Below, piece by piece: positions 34,338 through 43,331 of a DNA stretch of 64,000 bases. Source of the stretch: Roseovarius nanhaiticus. Its GTDB lineage: Bacteria > Pseudomonadota > Alphaproteobacteria > Rhodobacterales > Rhodobacteraceae. The position numbers were made by a program, and so were the translations under genes. The first letter of the stretch is position 1. Every line of letters starts with the position of its first letter. The notes under the pieces were generated by a model. That model was not told where the DNA came from and made no database searches. It worked only from the letters and a program-made list of their open reading frames with translations. Where the stretch lies: NCBI RefSeq assembly GCF_900156535.1, contig NZ_FTNV01000002.1, positions 248,001 through 312,000 on the forward strand. Direction: 5' to 3'.

Positions 34338-35207
34338 TCACGCCTTGCGCGCGAAGGCTTCGGTTTCGGCCAGCATCTCTGGATAATGGGTCTCGAGCGC
34401 GGGAAGAAAAGCCTCGCGCAGGCGCGCGACCTGTGCGGGTGTCAGATCGTCCTTCCACACGCCCGCCTGCCCCTTTGCGAAAAAGCTGCCCATGCCCTCG
34501 GGCTTTTCGGTGAAGCCCTTTTCGCGCTCCTGCTTTTGCATGTTGGCAAAGGCGGTGGCCTTGACCGCACGCGCCAGCTTGGCCGCATCCACCTTCTGGC
34601 CGAGGAACACTTCCAGAAGGCCGCGCATCTCCTTGGCGGGCCTCGTCAGCAGATCCTCGTAGCGGATGACGCGCCGCTTGAGGCCGGGCGCATGGGTCCA
34701 GGAATGCACGTGATCGTCCCAGCGGCCCAGCACATCGAAAATGCCACTGGGCGTGCCCATGACCGTGTCGGGGTTGCACATCCGCTCGATCGCAGTGTCG
34801 ATATCGGCCGACTGGTGGCGGGCAAAGCTGGGCGCCAGATCGAAGGGATTGCGGATGAGGTAAATTGCGCCCGCCGTCACTTCGGGCGGGATCACGTCCT
34901 GATTGCCGATGCGGATCGTCTGGCAATGCGTTTTGACGAAATGATGGTTGGGCCGCGATTGCGCGATCAGGCGCAATGCCTGGGGGCGCACACGCATCCA
35001 GTCGTCCAGGTCGGCGCCCTTGTAAGGCCCGCCATTGGCCGCGTCGTAAAAATCCTGGCGCACATCGGCGGTGGTGAAATTACGCAAATTGTTGATATCG
35101 GGCGCCTGGCCGGGCGGCATGAAGTAATGCGCCAGAAGACTGCGCATCCAAGTATTGCCCGATTTCGGATAGGACGCGATCCAGATGATGCGGTTCAGCG
35201 GCGCCAT
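34338..35207 (-). CDS. Sulfotransferase domain protein (second of a tandem pair)
   Basis: 289 residues. The ATG at 35207 forms TGATG with the preceding stop; a GTG one codon earlier would give a GTGA overlap and cannot be excluded. PAPS-binding 5' loop ASYPKSGNTWMRSLL near residue 11, the 3'-phosphate site IYLIRNPFDLAPSFARH near 115, and C-terminal GFTEKPEGMGSFFAKGQAGVWKD, the RKG-like loop. Transfers sulfate from PAPS to an unknown acceptor. Resembles the neighbouring copy over its whole length. Confidence 0.85.
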   Translation of the reverse strand: MAPLNRIIWIASYPKSGNTWMRSLLAHYFMPPGQAPDINNLRNFTTADVRQDFYDAANGGPYKGADLDDWMRVRPQALRLIAQSRPNHHFVKTHCQTIRIGNQDVIPPEVTAGAIYLIRNPFDLAPSFARHQSADIDTAIERMCNPDTVMGTPSGIFDVLGRWDDHVHSWTHAPGLKRRVIRYEDLLTRPAKEMRGLLEVFLGQKVDAAKLARAVKATAFANMQKQEREKGFTEKPEGMGSFFAKGQAGVWKDDLTPAQVARLREAFLPALETHYPEMLAETEAFARKA

Positions 35208-36112
35208 CACAGATACCCGAACCGTTTCATCGTCGCCTTGTGTTCGGTGCAGATTTTGGTGGTCAATTCCTCGCCCAGTGCCTCGCGTCCCTTGCCCGCC
35301 TTGCCGGAGGTAAAGAACGTCTCGCTCTTGCCGGGGTTTTCCTTGAAGCCGGTCGTCTTTTCCTGGCTCGATACCTCGTCGAAGCTGGAGAACCGGATCG
35401 CTTTTTTCAGCCGCTCTTCGTCCAGCGGCACGCCCAAATGGCGGACCAGCGCGCCAAACGCCTGCTCGGGTTTCTCCAGCATATCCTCATAGCGCAGCAC
35501 CAGCGAGGGATAGGGCGATTTGTTGGTCCAGCTTTCCACATGCTCGGACCAAGAGCCGAGGAATTGCCAGACCGCCGCGCCATCGGTGGCGTTGGCGTTG
35601 TCGCTGCGCCCGATCGCCTCGGCGGCGGCGGCAGGCTCGATCCCGTAATGCCGCGCGTAGGACAGCACCATGTCCAGAGGATTGCGGACGATATAGACGG
35701 ACGAGCGGGTATAGGCGGGCGGGATCAGCGTGACACCGTAGGCTTGCCCGCGGATGTTGTGGGTCTTGACCAGGTTCACATCAGCGCCGTTGCCGATGAT
35801 ACCGCGCAGCACCTTGTCACGCAGTTGCAGCGTCACCTGATAGTCGTGCAGGTCCGGCGTGTGGGGCGCCGCGACCATGTTGTAGGTCTTGGCGATCGAG
35901 TCGCCCATGCCAAAGCGGTGGACCTCATTGATCGACACCGGCTTGTCCGGATTGGTCAGGTAATTGGCCAGAAAGATCCGCGTCCAAGTATTACCGGATT
36001 TGGGATAGGAGGCGAGCCAGACGATGCTCGCTTTCGGCTTGGGCCGGGGCGTTGCCGAGCCAGGTTTGGGCGCCGGTTTTCCTGCGGTTTTCTGCTTGGG
36101 TTTCTTGCTCAT
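35207..36112 (-). CDS. Sulfotransferase domain protein (first of a tandem pair)
   Basis: 301 residues. After a Lys/Pro-rich tail of about 28 residues comes LASYPKSGNTWTRIFLANYL (PAPS loop), YIVRNPLDMVLSYARHYGI and the closing GFKENPGKSETFFTSGKAGKG segment. Cytosolic PAPS-dependent enzyme; the acceptor is unknown. Coupled to the second copy by a 1-4 bp overlap, so the two are co-expressed and may form a pair acting on the same polymer or small molecule. Confidence 0.85.
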   Translation of the reverse strand: MSKKPKQKTAGKPAPKPGSATPRPKPKASIVWLASYPKSGNTWTRIFLANYLTNPDKPVSINEVHRFGMGDSIAKTYNMVAAPHTPDLHDYQVTLQLRDKVLRGIIGNGADVNLVKTHNIRGQAYGVTLIPPAYTRSSVYIVRNPLDMVLSYARHYGIEPAAAAEAIGRSDNANATDGAAVWQFLGSWSEHVESWTNKSPYPSLVLRYEDMLEKPEQAFGALVRHLGVPLDEERLKKAIRFSSFDEVSSQEKTTGFKENPGKSETFFTSGKAGKGREALGEELTTKICTEHKATMKRFGYL

Positions 36113-36281
36113 GCGTCAGGCCCTGCGTGCGAATGCCGTGTTCCAGCGGGAATAAACCAAGGCGCGGCGCGTTGCCACCCCTAGTCCCCAAGGCCTCCCT
36201 CCCGGTGCGCGGCGTCTGACTGCTGCACGTTGGAAAAATCAGGCGGGTGAGCCGCGAAACTTCGGCTTCTCAAACGAGAAA

Positions 36282-36307
36282 CGGGAGGGGCGTTGCCACC
36301 CCTCCCG
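36282..36307 (-). terminator. Terminator of the porin gene
   Basis: Perfect 9-bp stem CGGGAGGGG / CCCCTCCCG with an 8-base loop; on the minus strand it is followed by TTTCTCGTTT. 27 bp after the porin stop. Confidence 0.85.
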
Positions 36308-36333
36308 CTCGATCTTGGTCGTATCAGCCAGTC

Positions 36334-37467
36334 TTAGAAGGACAGGTTGATGCCGGTGCCGATGACAGTACCGGACACGTCGCGGTTTGCCGCGCCGACG
36401 CCGCCATTGTCTGCGTCCAGCTGGACAACGTAGATGTCCCAGTCAACGCCCGGGCCCAGGTCACGGCTTGCGCCGATGCGGTAGGCTTCGTAGTCAGCGT
36501 TGGATGCACCAACGTCGGTCTCACCAATGTAGGCCAGTGCTTCGACAGCCCAGGGGCCAGCGATGTCGTAGGTCATGCCAAGGCTGTAGCCCGAGCTGTC
36601 GCCGGCGCCGTTTGCAACGCCGTTGTCGTTCTCAGCGTACGAACCACCGAAGGTGAAGTCAGCAAAACCGACCTGGAAGCCCAGTGCCCATGTCTCGGGA
36701 TCGGAAACACCTGCGATGTTGGTGTCGCCCACACCGTAACGACCCGACAGCGTGACGCTGGTGGTACCGAAGGTCTGGCTGTAGTTCACGCCGATGTCGA
36801 AGATATCCGACAGAACGCCGGGAGTGTTCTTGTTGACGCCAAAGCTGTTGGCGACGTTGTTGTTGCCGGTGGGTGCGTAGGACACGCCCAGGGTCAGACC
36901 GTTGAACGAAGGCGTGAAGTAGGTCAGACGCTGAACGTCGTTGTTACCCGCAACTTCGGTGAAGCTCGACAGGCCCGCCTGACGGAAACCGCCGGGATAT
37001 GCCGCCGAGAACGGGATGAACGTCGAGATCGATGGCGAGTTGATGTACATCGAAGTCACGCCGGGCGCGCCAACCATGGACTTGTAACCGGCCGAGTTCT
37101 CGGAACCGATGATGATCTGACCCAGAGTGTCCGAGCTGATCGTCATGTACGACTCGTCGATTTCACCCGCTCCGTTCTGCTCGGTCTCGAGCTGAACGTT
37201 CACACCGAAGGTCAGGCCGTTGTCCAGCGTGATCGAGGGGGTGAAGATGATTTCGGAGTTCGAGTGAATGTCGACGCCGTCAAAGTCGCCGGCGCTCAGG
37301 CTTTGGGCGCTGCCCGCTGGGACAGCAGAACCGCTCAGGTCTGCGTATGCGACGTGCTGGCTCATGAAGCCGCCGAACGAAACGTCCCATTCTTGGGCCG
37401 CGGCAGGTGCCGCGAGTGCGACGGTGCCCAGGGCAATCGCGCTGGTGCTAAGCAGATGCTTTTTCAA
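36334..37467 (-). CDS. Outer membrane porin (Rhodobacteraceae type)
   Basis: 377 residues from TTG 37467, the only start that fits the GGAGGG ribosome site 8 bp upstream and the signal peptide LKKHLLSTSAIALGTVALA. The mature protein begins at EWDVSFGGFMSQ and has alternating beta-strand segments, acidic loop 3-like stretch and a terminal Phe (GINLSF), needed for outer membrane assembly. Gram-negative porin family, general diffusion of small solutes. Composition is lower in GC-rich codon bias than neighbours, consistent with high expression. Confidence 0.9.
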   Translation of the reverse strand: MKKHLLSTSAIALGTVALAAPAAAQEWDVSFGGFMSQHVAYADLSGSAVPAGSAQSLSAGDFDGVDIHSNSEIIFTPSITLDNGLTFGVNVQLETEQNGAGEIDESYMTISSDTLGQIIIGSENSAGYKSMVGAPGVTSMYINSPSISTFIPFSAAYPGGFRQAGLSSFTEVAGNNDVQRLTYFTPSFNGLTLGVSYAPTGNNNVANSFGVNKNTPGVLSDIFDIGVNYSQTFGTTSVTLSGRYGVGDTNIAGVSDPETWALGFQVGFADFTFGGSYAENDNGVANGAGDSSGYSLGMTYDIAGPWAVEALAYIGETDVGASNADYEAYRIGASRDLGPGVDWDIYVVQLDADNGGVGAANRDVSGTVIGTGINLSF

Positions 37468-37898
37468 GGTAGGTCCCTCCTCAGAGTAGCAGGAATGATG
37501 TGTGTCATGATCCGCCGCCTCCAAGGATGGACGCGACTTGAAGATCAAATGCTGCATTTCGCCCTCTGCTGTCAACGAACCCCGCCCGGCCCGGGTGGAT
37601 GTTGCCCGCGCTGTGATGATTTTGGCACACAGTGTTGCCATATCTTGCCCCTAGGCGGAGCATGGCCCTTACCTTCAAGGGTCGTGGGCAATGCTAGCAC
37701 GGGGTACGTGACCCCTCGATTGGGCGAAAAACGGCATTTTAGAGATGCACATTTGCGCAATGGGCCTCTTCAGACGGCATGGTCGAATCGTGCGCGCCCC
37801 GCCCTTCAGCACCTCGCACGCCACTGGACAAGCGCTGCGGAGTGTGGCGGAATCAGACTTCACTGTTCTCGAAATACTCCCGCCGGAGGCACATTTTC
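37468..37898. other. Non-coding interval upstream of the porin and cupin genes
   Basis: 431 bases between the divergent porin and cupin starts. It must hold the porin promoter and long leader and the cupin promoter. I see no open frame with a ribosome site and no strong hairpin or operator I can defend. Confidence 0.6.
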
Positions 37899-38183
37899 AT
37901 GGCCATGACTTGCACCGCAACTCAACTCATCGACGACGCCCGCGTGCGCGTCACACGTTTCGACTTCGAGCCGGGTCAGCAGACGGGCTGGCATACGCAC
38001 GGGATGGATTACGTGATCACCGCGCTGACCGATTGCCAGATGCGGCTGGAGCTTCCCGGCGGCGAGACCGCCGAGAACAATGTGGCCGCCGGGACGGTCT
38101 ATCGCCGCAGCGAAGGCATCGAGCACAACGTCATCAACGGTGGCGACGCGCCGATGTCCTTCGTGGAGGTCGAGTTGAAGTAG
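37899..38183 (+). CDS. Small cupin-domain protein
   Basis: 94 residues from ATG 37899 (GGAGG upstream); one residue pair later another ATG is possible. Single cupin: TRFDFEPGQQTGWHTHGMDYVI is the start of motif 1 with two His, and YRRSEGIEHNVING gives the motif 2 His. Such small cupins are found as metal-dependent enzymes or sensors. Substrate unknown. Stops 3 bp before the convergent dimethylarginine hydrolase-like gene. Confidence 0.75.
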   Translation: MAMTCTATQLIDDARVRVTRFDFEPGQQTGWHTHGMDYVITALTDCQMRLELPGGETAENNVAAGTVYRRSEGIEHNVINGGDAPMSFVEVELK

Positions 38184-38186
38184 AAC

Positions 38187-38981
38187 CTACTTCGTCGGAT
38201 TGAGGCGCAGCGACAGGCAGGACATGCCACCGTCCAGCAGCGCGCAATCCGTATTGTCGATGGGCCGGATATCATATCCCTCGCGCGTCAGCATCTCTGC
38301 TGTCTTGGGGAATCCGTCCGGCAAGAGCACCACGTCGTTGAAGCGGATGGCATTGGCCGCCGCTTCCTCGCCTTCGGGCAGGTGCAGGACGCGGTAGCCG
38401 TCAAAACAGCCCTCCGAATCGAGCAGCCTGGTCGACAGGATCGTCTCGGGATCGAGAAGCGAGCAATCCGTCTTGAAATGCAGCACGCCGTCCGGCGTCT
38501 GCAACTCGCGCAAGCTGTGGCCCCATTCGTCCAGGATCTTGCGAAGCTCTGCCACGCCTTCGGCATCGGTGCGGGCCGATTTGCCCACCAGCACCTCGCG
38601 CCCGGTATAAAGGATATCGCCGCCCTCGATATGGCCAGGCCCGGTAATGTCGCGCAGATCGGCAAAGAGGCCGGCCAGCGTGGGGCGCATATGCGCGACC
38701 TCGCCCATGCGGCTGGGCGCGCCGGGGCGCATCATGATCGCGCCTTCGGGCAGGCAAAGCGCCGTGTCCTCGACAAAAAGGGCGTCGGGATAGTCCTCGA
38801 GCGGATCGAGCAGCGTCACCTCGGCGCCGGTTGCGCGCAGGGTGGCGATGTAATTGTCATGCGCGGCCAACATGCGCACATGATCGGGTGCGCCGCGATC
38901 CTCGGCGCGCAAGCCACCGGTGACGGACTGGCCTGGACGGCGCGAGATGGCATGGGTGAAATGAGTGGCGGGGCTGGTCAT
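38187..38981 (-). CDS. Dimethylarginine dimethylaminohydrolase-like amidinohydrolase
   Basis: 264 residues from ATG 38981. Pentein fold: HDNYIATLRATGAEV, DALFVEDTALCL near residue 67, HIEGGDILY near 117, catalytic His168 in VLHFKTDCS and catalytic Cys255 in LDGGMSCLSLR. DDAH cleaves methylated arginines to citrulline and methylamines; a related arginine or ornithine-directed activity is possible. Start overlaps the aminotransferase stop by 4 bp, and an arginine/histidine-type importer is divergently encoded. Confidence 0.83.
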   Translation of the reverse strand: MTSPATHFTHAISRRPGQSVTGGLRAEDRGAPDHVRMLAAHDNYIATLRATGAEVTLLDPLEDYPDALFVEDTALCLPEGAIMMRPGAPSRMGEVAHMRPTLAGLFADLRDITGPGHIEGGDILYTGREVLVGKSARTDAEGVAELRKILDEWGHSLRELQTPDGVLHFKTDCSLLDPETILSTRLLDSEGCFDGYRVLHLPEGEEAAANAIRFNDVVLLPDGFPKTAEMLTREGYDIRPIDNTDCALLDGGMSCLSLRLNPTK

Positions 38982-40174
38982 TCTGCGGCGCTCCTTTTGG
39001 CGGCAATATCGGCGGCATGTGCAATGATACGGTCGCAAGCGGTCTCGATTGCCGCATCTGACGCGGTCAGCGCGACGCGCACCCAAGTGTCCAGCGTGGT
39101 GCCAAAAGACGTGCCGGGCATCACCGCTACGCCCGCCTGCTCCAGCAGGTCAAACGCGTATGTCTCGGCATCCATTCCGGTGCTGGATATGTCGATCAGC
39201 GCGAACATCCCCGCCTGCGGGCGGCTGACCGTCAGCACGCTTTCGTTCTCCAGCCGAGTCGCGATGTAGCCCGCCCGCGCCGCAAAACGCTGGCGCATGC
39301 CGGGCGCGACGGTCGAGGGGGATGACACGGCAGCAGCGGTCGCGTCCGCGAGGAACGGCTGGCTGCCGAAGAGCATGGTCTCGGACAAAGGCAGCAGGCT
39401 TTGGGTGAACTCGATACTGCCGATGGCCCAGCCGCTGCGAAACCCCGGCGCCGCGTGGCTTTTCGAGATGGACGAGACGATCACTGTGCGCTCGGCCAGA
39501 TCGGGCTCGGCCAGGGGCGAGGCGAAGGCCACGCCGTCAAAGATCAGCTCTTCGTAAACCTCGTCCGAGATGATCCAGAGGTCGTGCTTTTTCGCGACCG
39601 CGCCGATTTCGCGGATGTCCTCTTGCGTCAGCACTGCGCCCGTCGGGTTGTGCGGGGTGTTCAGCATGATAACGCGGCTGCGCGGCGTGATGCGCGCCTC
39701 GATATCGGCGGCCCGCATGCGAAAGCCGTTCTCGGGGGCGAGCGGCACGGGCACCATCGCGGCGCCGCTGGCGCGGATGCAGCCCTCGTAGGTGGCGTAC
39801 ATCGGGTCGCCCACCAGCACTTCGTCGCCCTCCTGGGTGATGCCCATCAAGGTGGTAAAGAGCGACGTCTGCGTGCCGGGCAGGCACATGACCATGTCGG
39901 GATGGATGTCCCGGCCCGTCGATTCCGTATAGCGGCGCGCGAGGGCTGCGCGCAGTCCCGGCTCGCCCATGCCATCGGAATAGCCCATGCGCCCGCCGCG
40001 CATCGCGCCCGCCGCATCCTCCATCAGCGCATCGATCGGCGGCACGTCCGGCTCGCCAATCGTCAGTTCGACAATGTCACGCCCTTCGCGGGCCAGCGCG
40101 CGGGCGCGGATGTGAACCTTCCACTTGGCACCGCCAAGGCCGCTGAGCCGCTCTGTAATGTCTGCGAATTTCAT
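38978..40174 (-). CDS. Class I/II pyridoxal phosphate aminotransferase
   Basis: 398 residues. Fold type I: ELTIGEPDVPP near residue 37, MLNTPHNPTGAVLT near 170 with the Asn, SDEVYEELIFDG near 200 with Asp/Tyr, and the Schiff-base Lys in SSISKSHAAPGFRSGW near 235. Aspartate aminotransferase-like subgroup I; amino donor not predictable. Sits between a TetR regulator (4-bp overlap) and the DDAH-like enzyme, so probably handles a product or homologue of the imported amino acid. Confidence 0.87.
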   Translation of the reverse strand: MKFADITERLSGLGGAKWKVHIRARALAREGRDIVELTIGEPDVPPIDALMEDAAGAMRGGRMGYSDGMGEPGLRAALARRYTESTGRDIHPDMVMCLPGTQTSLFTTLMGITQEGDEVLVGDPMYATYEGCIRASGAAMVPVPLAPENGFRMRAADIEARITPRSRVIMLNTPHNPTGAVLTQEDIREIGAVAKKHDLWIISDEVYEELIFDGVAFASPLAEPDLAERTVIVSSISKSHAAPGFRSGWAIGSIEFTQSLLPLSETMLFGSQPFLADATAAAVSSPSTVAPGMRQRFAARAGYIATRLENESVLTVSRPQAGMFALIDISSTGMDAETYAFDLLEQAGVAVMPGTSFGTTLDTWVRVALTASDAAIETACDRIIAHAADIAAKRSAAE

Positions 40175-40845
40175 GATGTCACCTCTTCGGTCCGTGTTAC
40201 CTGCGCCGCGTCGTTCAGCGGCAAATCCAGCATCGCGCCGATCGCCTCGCGACCGATCGACGCCAACTCATCGGGTCCAAAAGCGCCCGGCAGCATGCCA
40301 CCCTCCAGCCATAGCCCGTCGATGACCGCATTGCAGGCAATGGCATGACGGCGCAGCACGGGCGTGGGCGCCGGGCGCCCCGCCTCGCGCAGAGCATCCG
40401 CGACCAGCATCTGAAGGTGGTCCCGAAAGGCCGCATAGGTCCGCGCGTGCACAGCGTGCATCTCGGCGCTTTGCTGCACATGGGTCAGGAAGCCCGCCCA
40501 GAGCGAGACAGCTTGGGTGCTGACGATGGGCGCGCGCAGGCCGGCCTCGATAAACGCCGTCAGCCGCGCGGCGGCACTGCCGCCTTGCCCCGGACCCTGC
40601 CCCGCCTCGCTTGTCGCGCGGGTCAGATCGTCCATGTGCCGCTCGTAGGCGGCGCTCAGCAGCGCGTCCTTGCTGTCGAAGTAATGCCGGATGAGGCCCG
40701 GGGTCACCCCCGCCCGCGCCGCGACCGCGCGGGTGGTCGCGGCGGTGATCCCCTCCTCGGCGATGATCGCCAGCATCGCATCGATCATCGCTTCGCGGCG
40801 CTGATCCGGGCCGATGCGGCGGAATGGCTTGCGATCGGGCGACAT
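40171..40845 (-). CDS. TetR family regulator (BetI-like)
   Basis: 224 residues. N-terminal helix-turn-helix: REAMIDAMLAIIAEEGITAA and VAARAGVTPGLIRHYFDSKD. The C-terminal ligand domain resembles BetI-type TetR proteins. First gene of a TetR-aminotransferase-DDAH operon and divergent from the ABC importer; the 103-bp gap contains paired 9-bp repeats that may be its binding sites. Confidence 0.87.
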   Translation of the reverse strand: MSPDRKPFRRIGPDQRREAMIDAMLAIIAEEGITAATTRAVAARAGVTPGLIRHYFDSKDALLSAAYERHMDDLTRATSEAGQGPGQGGSAAARLTAFIEAGLRAPIVSTQAVSLWAGFLTHVQQSAEMHAVHARTYAAFRDHLQMLVADALREAGRPAPTPVLRRHAIACNAVIDGLWLEGGMLPGAFGPDELASIGREAIGAMLDLPLNDAAQVTRTEEVTS

Positions 40846-40880
40846 TGGCGGAACCTTGAAATGAGAGCGTGATGAGGATG

Positions 40881-40926
40881 GCAGTAATTATACAGTTGCA
40901 CAATTAGCCAGAATCGGAATTACTGC
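40881..40926. repeat. Long-spaced inverted repeat in TetR/ABC promoter gap
   Basis: GCAGTAATT (40881-40889) and its exact complement AATTACTGC (40918-40926), 28 bases apart, between the divergent TetR and importer genes. Spacing of 37 bp centre to centre is between three and four helical turns. Could be two half-operators or two sites for the TetR protein. Confidence 0.5.
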
Positions 40927-40948
40927 AAGCGACAAGGGAGACGATTGC

Positions 40949-41773
40949 ATGAGTTCTGCACAATCCGCGCCAAAAGCGGAGGCGAACGCCGCACATAACG
41001 CCTCGGACGAGGTCGAAACCGCCGCCGAGGCGATTCGCGTCGAGGATCTGCACAAGTCCTTCGGTAATCTCGAAGTGCTCAAGGGCGTGTCGCTGACCGC
41101 GGCGCGCGGTGATGTCGTGGCGATTATCGGCGGCTCGGGCTCGGGCAAGTCGACCATGCTGCGCTGCATCAACTTTCTGGAAACGCCCAGCAGCGGCCGG
41201 ATCATCGTGGGCGGCGAAGAGGTGGCGATGAAGCCCGACGGCTCACCCGCCAAGCCGCGACAGATCGAGCGTATCCGCACCAAGCTGGCGATGGTGTTCC
41301 AGTCCTTCAACCTCTGGACGCATCGCAAGCTATTGGAAAACGTGATCGAAGTGCCGGTCCATGTTCTGAAAGTCCCCAAGAAAGAGGCCATCGCCAGCGC
41401 CATGACGCTGCTCGAGCGTGTCGGGCTGGCCGAAAAGCACGCCAGCTATCCCGCGTTCCTCTCGGGCGGGCAGCAACAGCGCGCGGCCATCGCCCGCGCG
41501 CTGGCGGTCGAGCCGTCGGTGATGCTGTTTGACGAGCCGACAAGCGCGCTCGACCCCGAGCTGGTGGGCGAGGTTCTGACCGTGATCCGTGATCTGGCTG
41601 CCGAAGGGCGGACCATGATCCTTGTCACGCATGAAATGAAATTCGCCCGCGAGGTGGCAAGCCACGTCATCTATCTCAGCGAAGGCCGCATCGAGGAAGA
41701 AGGCCCACCCGAAGAGGTGTTCGGCAATCCCAAGTCCGAGCGGCTGCAACAGTTTCTGCGCACCGTCGGCTAA
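40949..41773 (+). CDS. Polar amino acid ABC transporter ATPase (HisP type)
   Basis: 274 residues, with a ~28-residue acidic N-terminal extension before IRVEDLHKSFG. Walker A GGSGSGKST, signature LSGGQQQR, Walker B VMLFDEPTSALD, switch VTHE. HisP-like insertion with QIERIRTKLAMVFQ. Precedes its binding protein and two permeases. Basic amino acids or methylated arginines are the inferred cargo from the divergent DDAH-like gene. Confidence 0.9.
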   Translation: MSSAQSAPKAEANAAHNASDEVETAAEAIRVEDLHKSFGNLEVLKGVSLTAARGDVVAIIGGSGSGKSTMLRCINFLETPSSGRIIVGGEEVAMKPDGSPAKPRQIERIRTKLAMVFQSFNLWTHRKLLENVIEVPVHVLKVPKKEAIASAMTLLERVGLAEKHASYPAFLSGGQQQRAAIARALAVEPSVMLFDEPTSALDPELVGEVLTVIRDLAAEGRTMILVTHEMKFAREVASHVIYLSEGRIEEEGPPEEVFGNPKSERLQQFLRTVG

Positions 41774-41825
41774 CGTCGGCACGCAAGAAAAAACCGATCC
41801 AATCAAAAAACCAGGGAGACTATTC

Positions 41826-42602
41826 ATGACACTCAAGACAACCCTCACCGCCAGCGCCGCCGCGCTGGCCCTTCTGACCGGCGCCGCGCTGGCCGATCCC
41901 GTCAAGGTCGGCATCGCCGCAGAGCCTTATCCACCCTTCGCCGCGCCCGACAGCGCCGGCAACTGGACCGGCTGGGAAGTCGAAATGATCGACGCCGTCT
42001 GCGCCGCCGCCGATCTGGAATGTGTGCTGACACCCGTCGCATGGGACGGCATCATCCCCTCGCTGATGGGCGAGCAGATCGACGTCATCATGGCTTCGAT
42101 GTCGATCACCGAAGAGCGCGCCAAGCAGATCGACTTCTCGGATCACTACTACAAGACGCCTGCCGTCGTCGTCGCTGCCAAAGGCTCAGATATCGAGCCG
42201 ACGGTCGAGGGCCTCTCGGGCAAGATCCTGGGCGTTCAGGCCTCGACCACGCACCAAGCCTATGCACAAAAGCATTTCGAGGATGCCGCGGCCGAAATCC
42301 GCATCTATCAGACGCAGGATGAAGCCAATCAGGATCTGGTGTCGGGCCGCATCGACGCGATCCAGGCCGACAGCATCGCCATGGCGGACTTCGTCGAAAG
42401 CGATATCGGCGATTGCTGCGAAGTCGTCGGTGCCGTCGCCGATGACGTTGCCGTTCTGGGCCAGGGCGTGGGCGCGGGCCTTCGCAAGGGCGACGACGCG
42501 CTGCGCGAAAAGATCAACATGGGCATCGCCGCCGTGCTCGAGAACGGCACCCACGAAGAGATCACGGCCAAGTATTTCTCGGCCCCGATCTACAGCAAGT
42601 AA
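41826..42602 (+). CDS. Periplasmic amino acid-binding protein (HisJ/ArgT family)
   Basis: 258 residues; signal peptide of about 23 residues ending at AALA. Family 3 solute-binding domain: VGIAAEPYPPFAAPD, WTGWEVEMIDAVCAA, IIPSLMGEQIDVIMASMSIT and the FSDHYYKTPA segment typical of lysine/arginine/ornithine- or octopine-binding proteins. 52 bp after the ATPase gene and 9 bp before the first permease. Confidence 0.87.
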   Translation: MTLKTTLTASAAALALLTGAALADPVKVGIAAEPYPPFAAPDSAGNWTGWEVEMIDAVCAAADLECVLTPVAWDGIIPSLMGEQIDVIMASMSITEERAKQIDFSDHYYKTPAVVVAAKGSDIEPTVEGLSGKILGVQASTTHQAYAQKHFEDAAAEIRIYQTQDEANQDLVSGRIDAIQADSIAMADFVESDIGDCCEVVGAVADDVAVLGQGVGAGLRKGDDALREKINMGIAAVLENGTHEEITAKYFSAPIYSK

Positions 42603-42611
42603 GCCGCCGGT

Positions 42612-43328
42612 TTGGAGCAAACGCTCGAACTTCTGTCGCTGTCGCCCCCCGGTTGGGGGGCGAACCTTCTGCGCGGTCTGGCCGCTTCGATCCAGATCGC
42701 GCTGGGGGCTTTCGGCTTTGGCCTGATCATCGGGTTCTTCGGCGCCATGGGCAAACTCTATGGCAGCCCGTGGGTGCGGGACCTGCTGGAGGTCTATACC
42801 ACCGTCGTGCGCGCCGTGCCCGAGCTGGTCCTGATCCTCATCCTTTATTACGTCGGCACGGATCTGATCAATCAGGCCGCCGCAGCCATGGGGCGCGGCC
42901 CCGTCCAGATCAGCGGCGTCGCCGCCGGCATCTGGGTGCTGGGCATCGTGCAGGGCGCTTATTCCACTGAAATCCTGCGCGGCGCGATCACCGCCATCCC
43001 CGTGGGCCAGATCGAGGCGGCGCGCGCCTATGGCATGCCGCGCGGGCTGATGGCCCGGCGCGTGACGATCCCCGCGATGACCGCTTTTGCCATTCCGGGC
43101 CTTGCCAACCTGTGGCTGATCGCCACCAAGGACACCGCCCTTCTGGCCGTCGTCGGCTTTAGCGAACTGACGCTCGAGACACGCCAGGCCGCGCAATCGA
43201 CCCGCGCCTATTTTACCTTCTTCCTCGCCGCCGGTTTTCTCTACCTGATGGTCACGCTCTTCTCGGGCGTCATCTTCGGGCGGATCGAGAAATGGGCGCG
43301 GCGCGGTCAGCCGACGCATCGGAGCTGA
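42612..43328 (+). CDS. Polar amino acid ABC transporter permease (HisQ/ArtQ type)
   Basis: 238 residues from TTG 42612; no ATG or GTG fits the N-terminus, and the ribosome site is weak, so translation may depend on coupling to the upstream gene 9 bp away. Membrane protein with docking loop IEAARAYGMPRGLMARRVTIP. Forms the channel with the next gene. Confidence 0.85.
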   Translation: MEQTLELLSLSPPGWGANLLRGLAASIQIALGAFGFGLIIGFFGAMGKLYGSPWVRDLLEVYTTVVRAVPELVLILILYYVGTDLINQAAAAMGRGPVQISGVAAGIWVLGIVQGAYSTEILRGAITAIPVGQIEAARAYGMPRGLMARRVTIPAMTAFAIPGLANLWLIATKDTALLAVVGFSELTLETRQAAQSTRAYFTFFLAAGFLYLMVTLFSGVIFGRIEKWARRGQPTHRS

Positions 43329-43331
43329 CCC

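Noticed and set aside
36247..37908. 553-residue plus-strand frame across the porin gene
   Set aside because: Antisense shadow of the porin; Val/Arg-rich with no domain, while the porin has signal peptide, terminal Phe and terminator.
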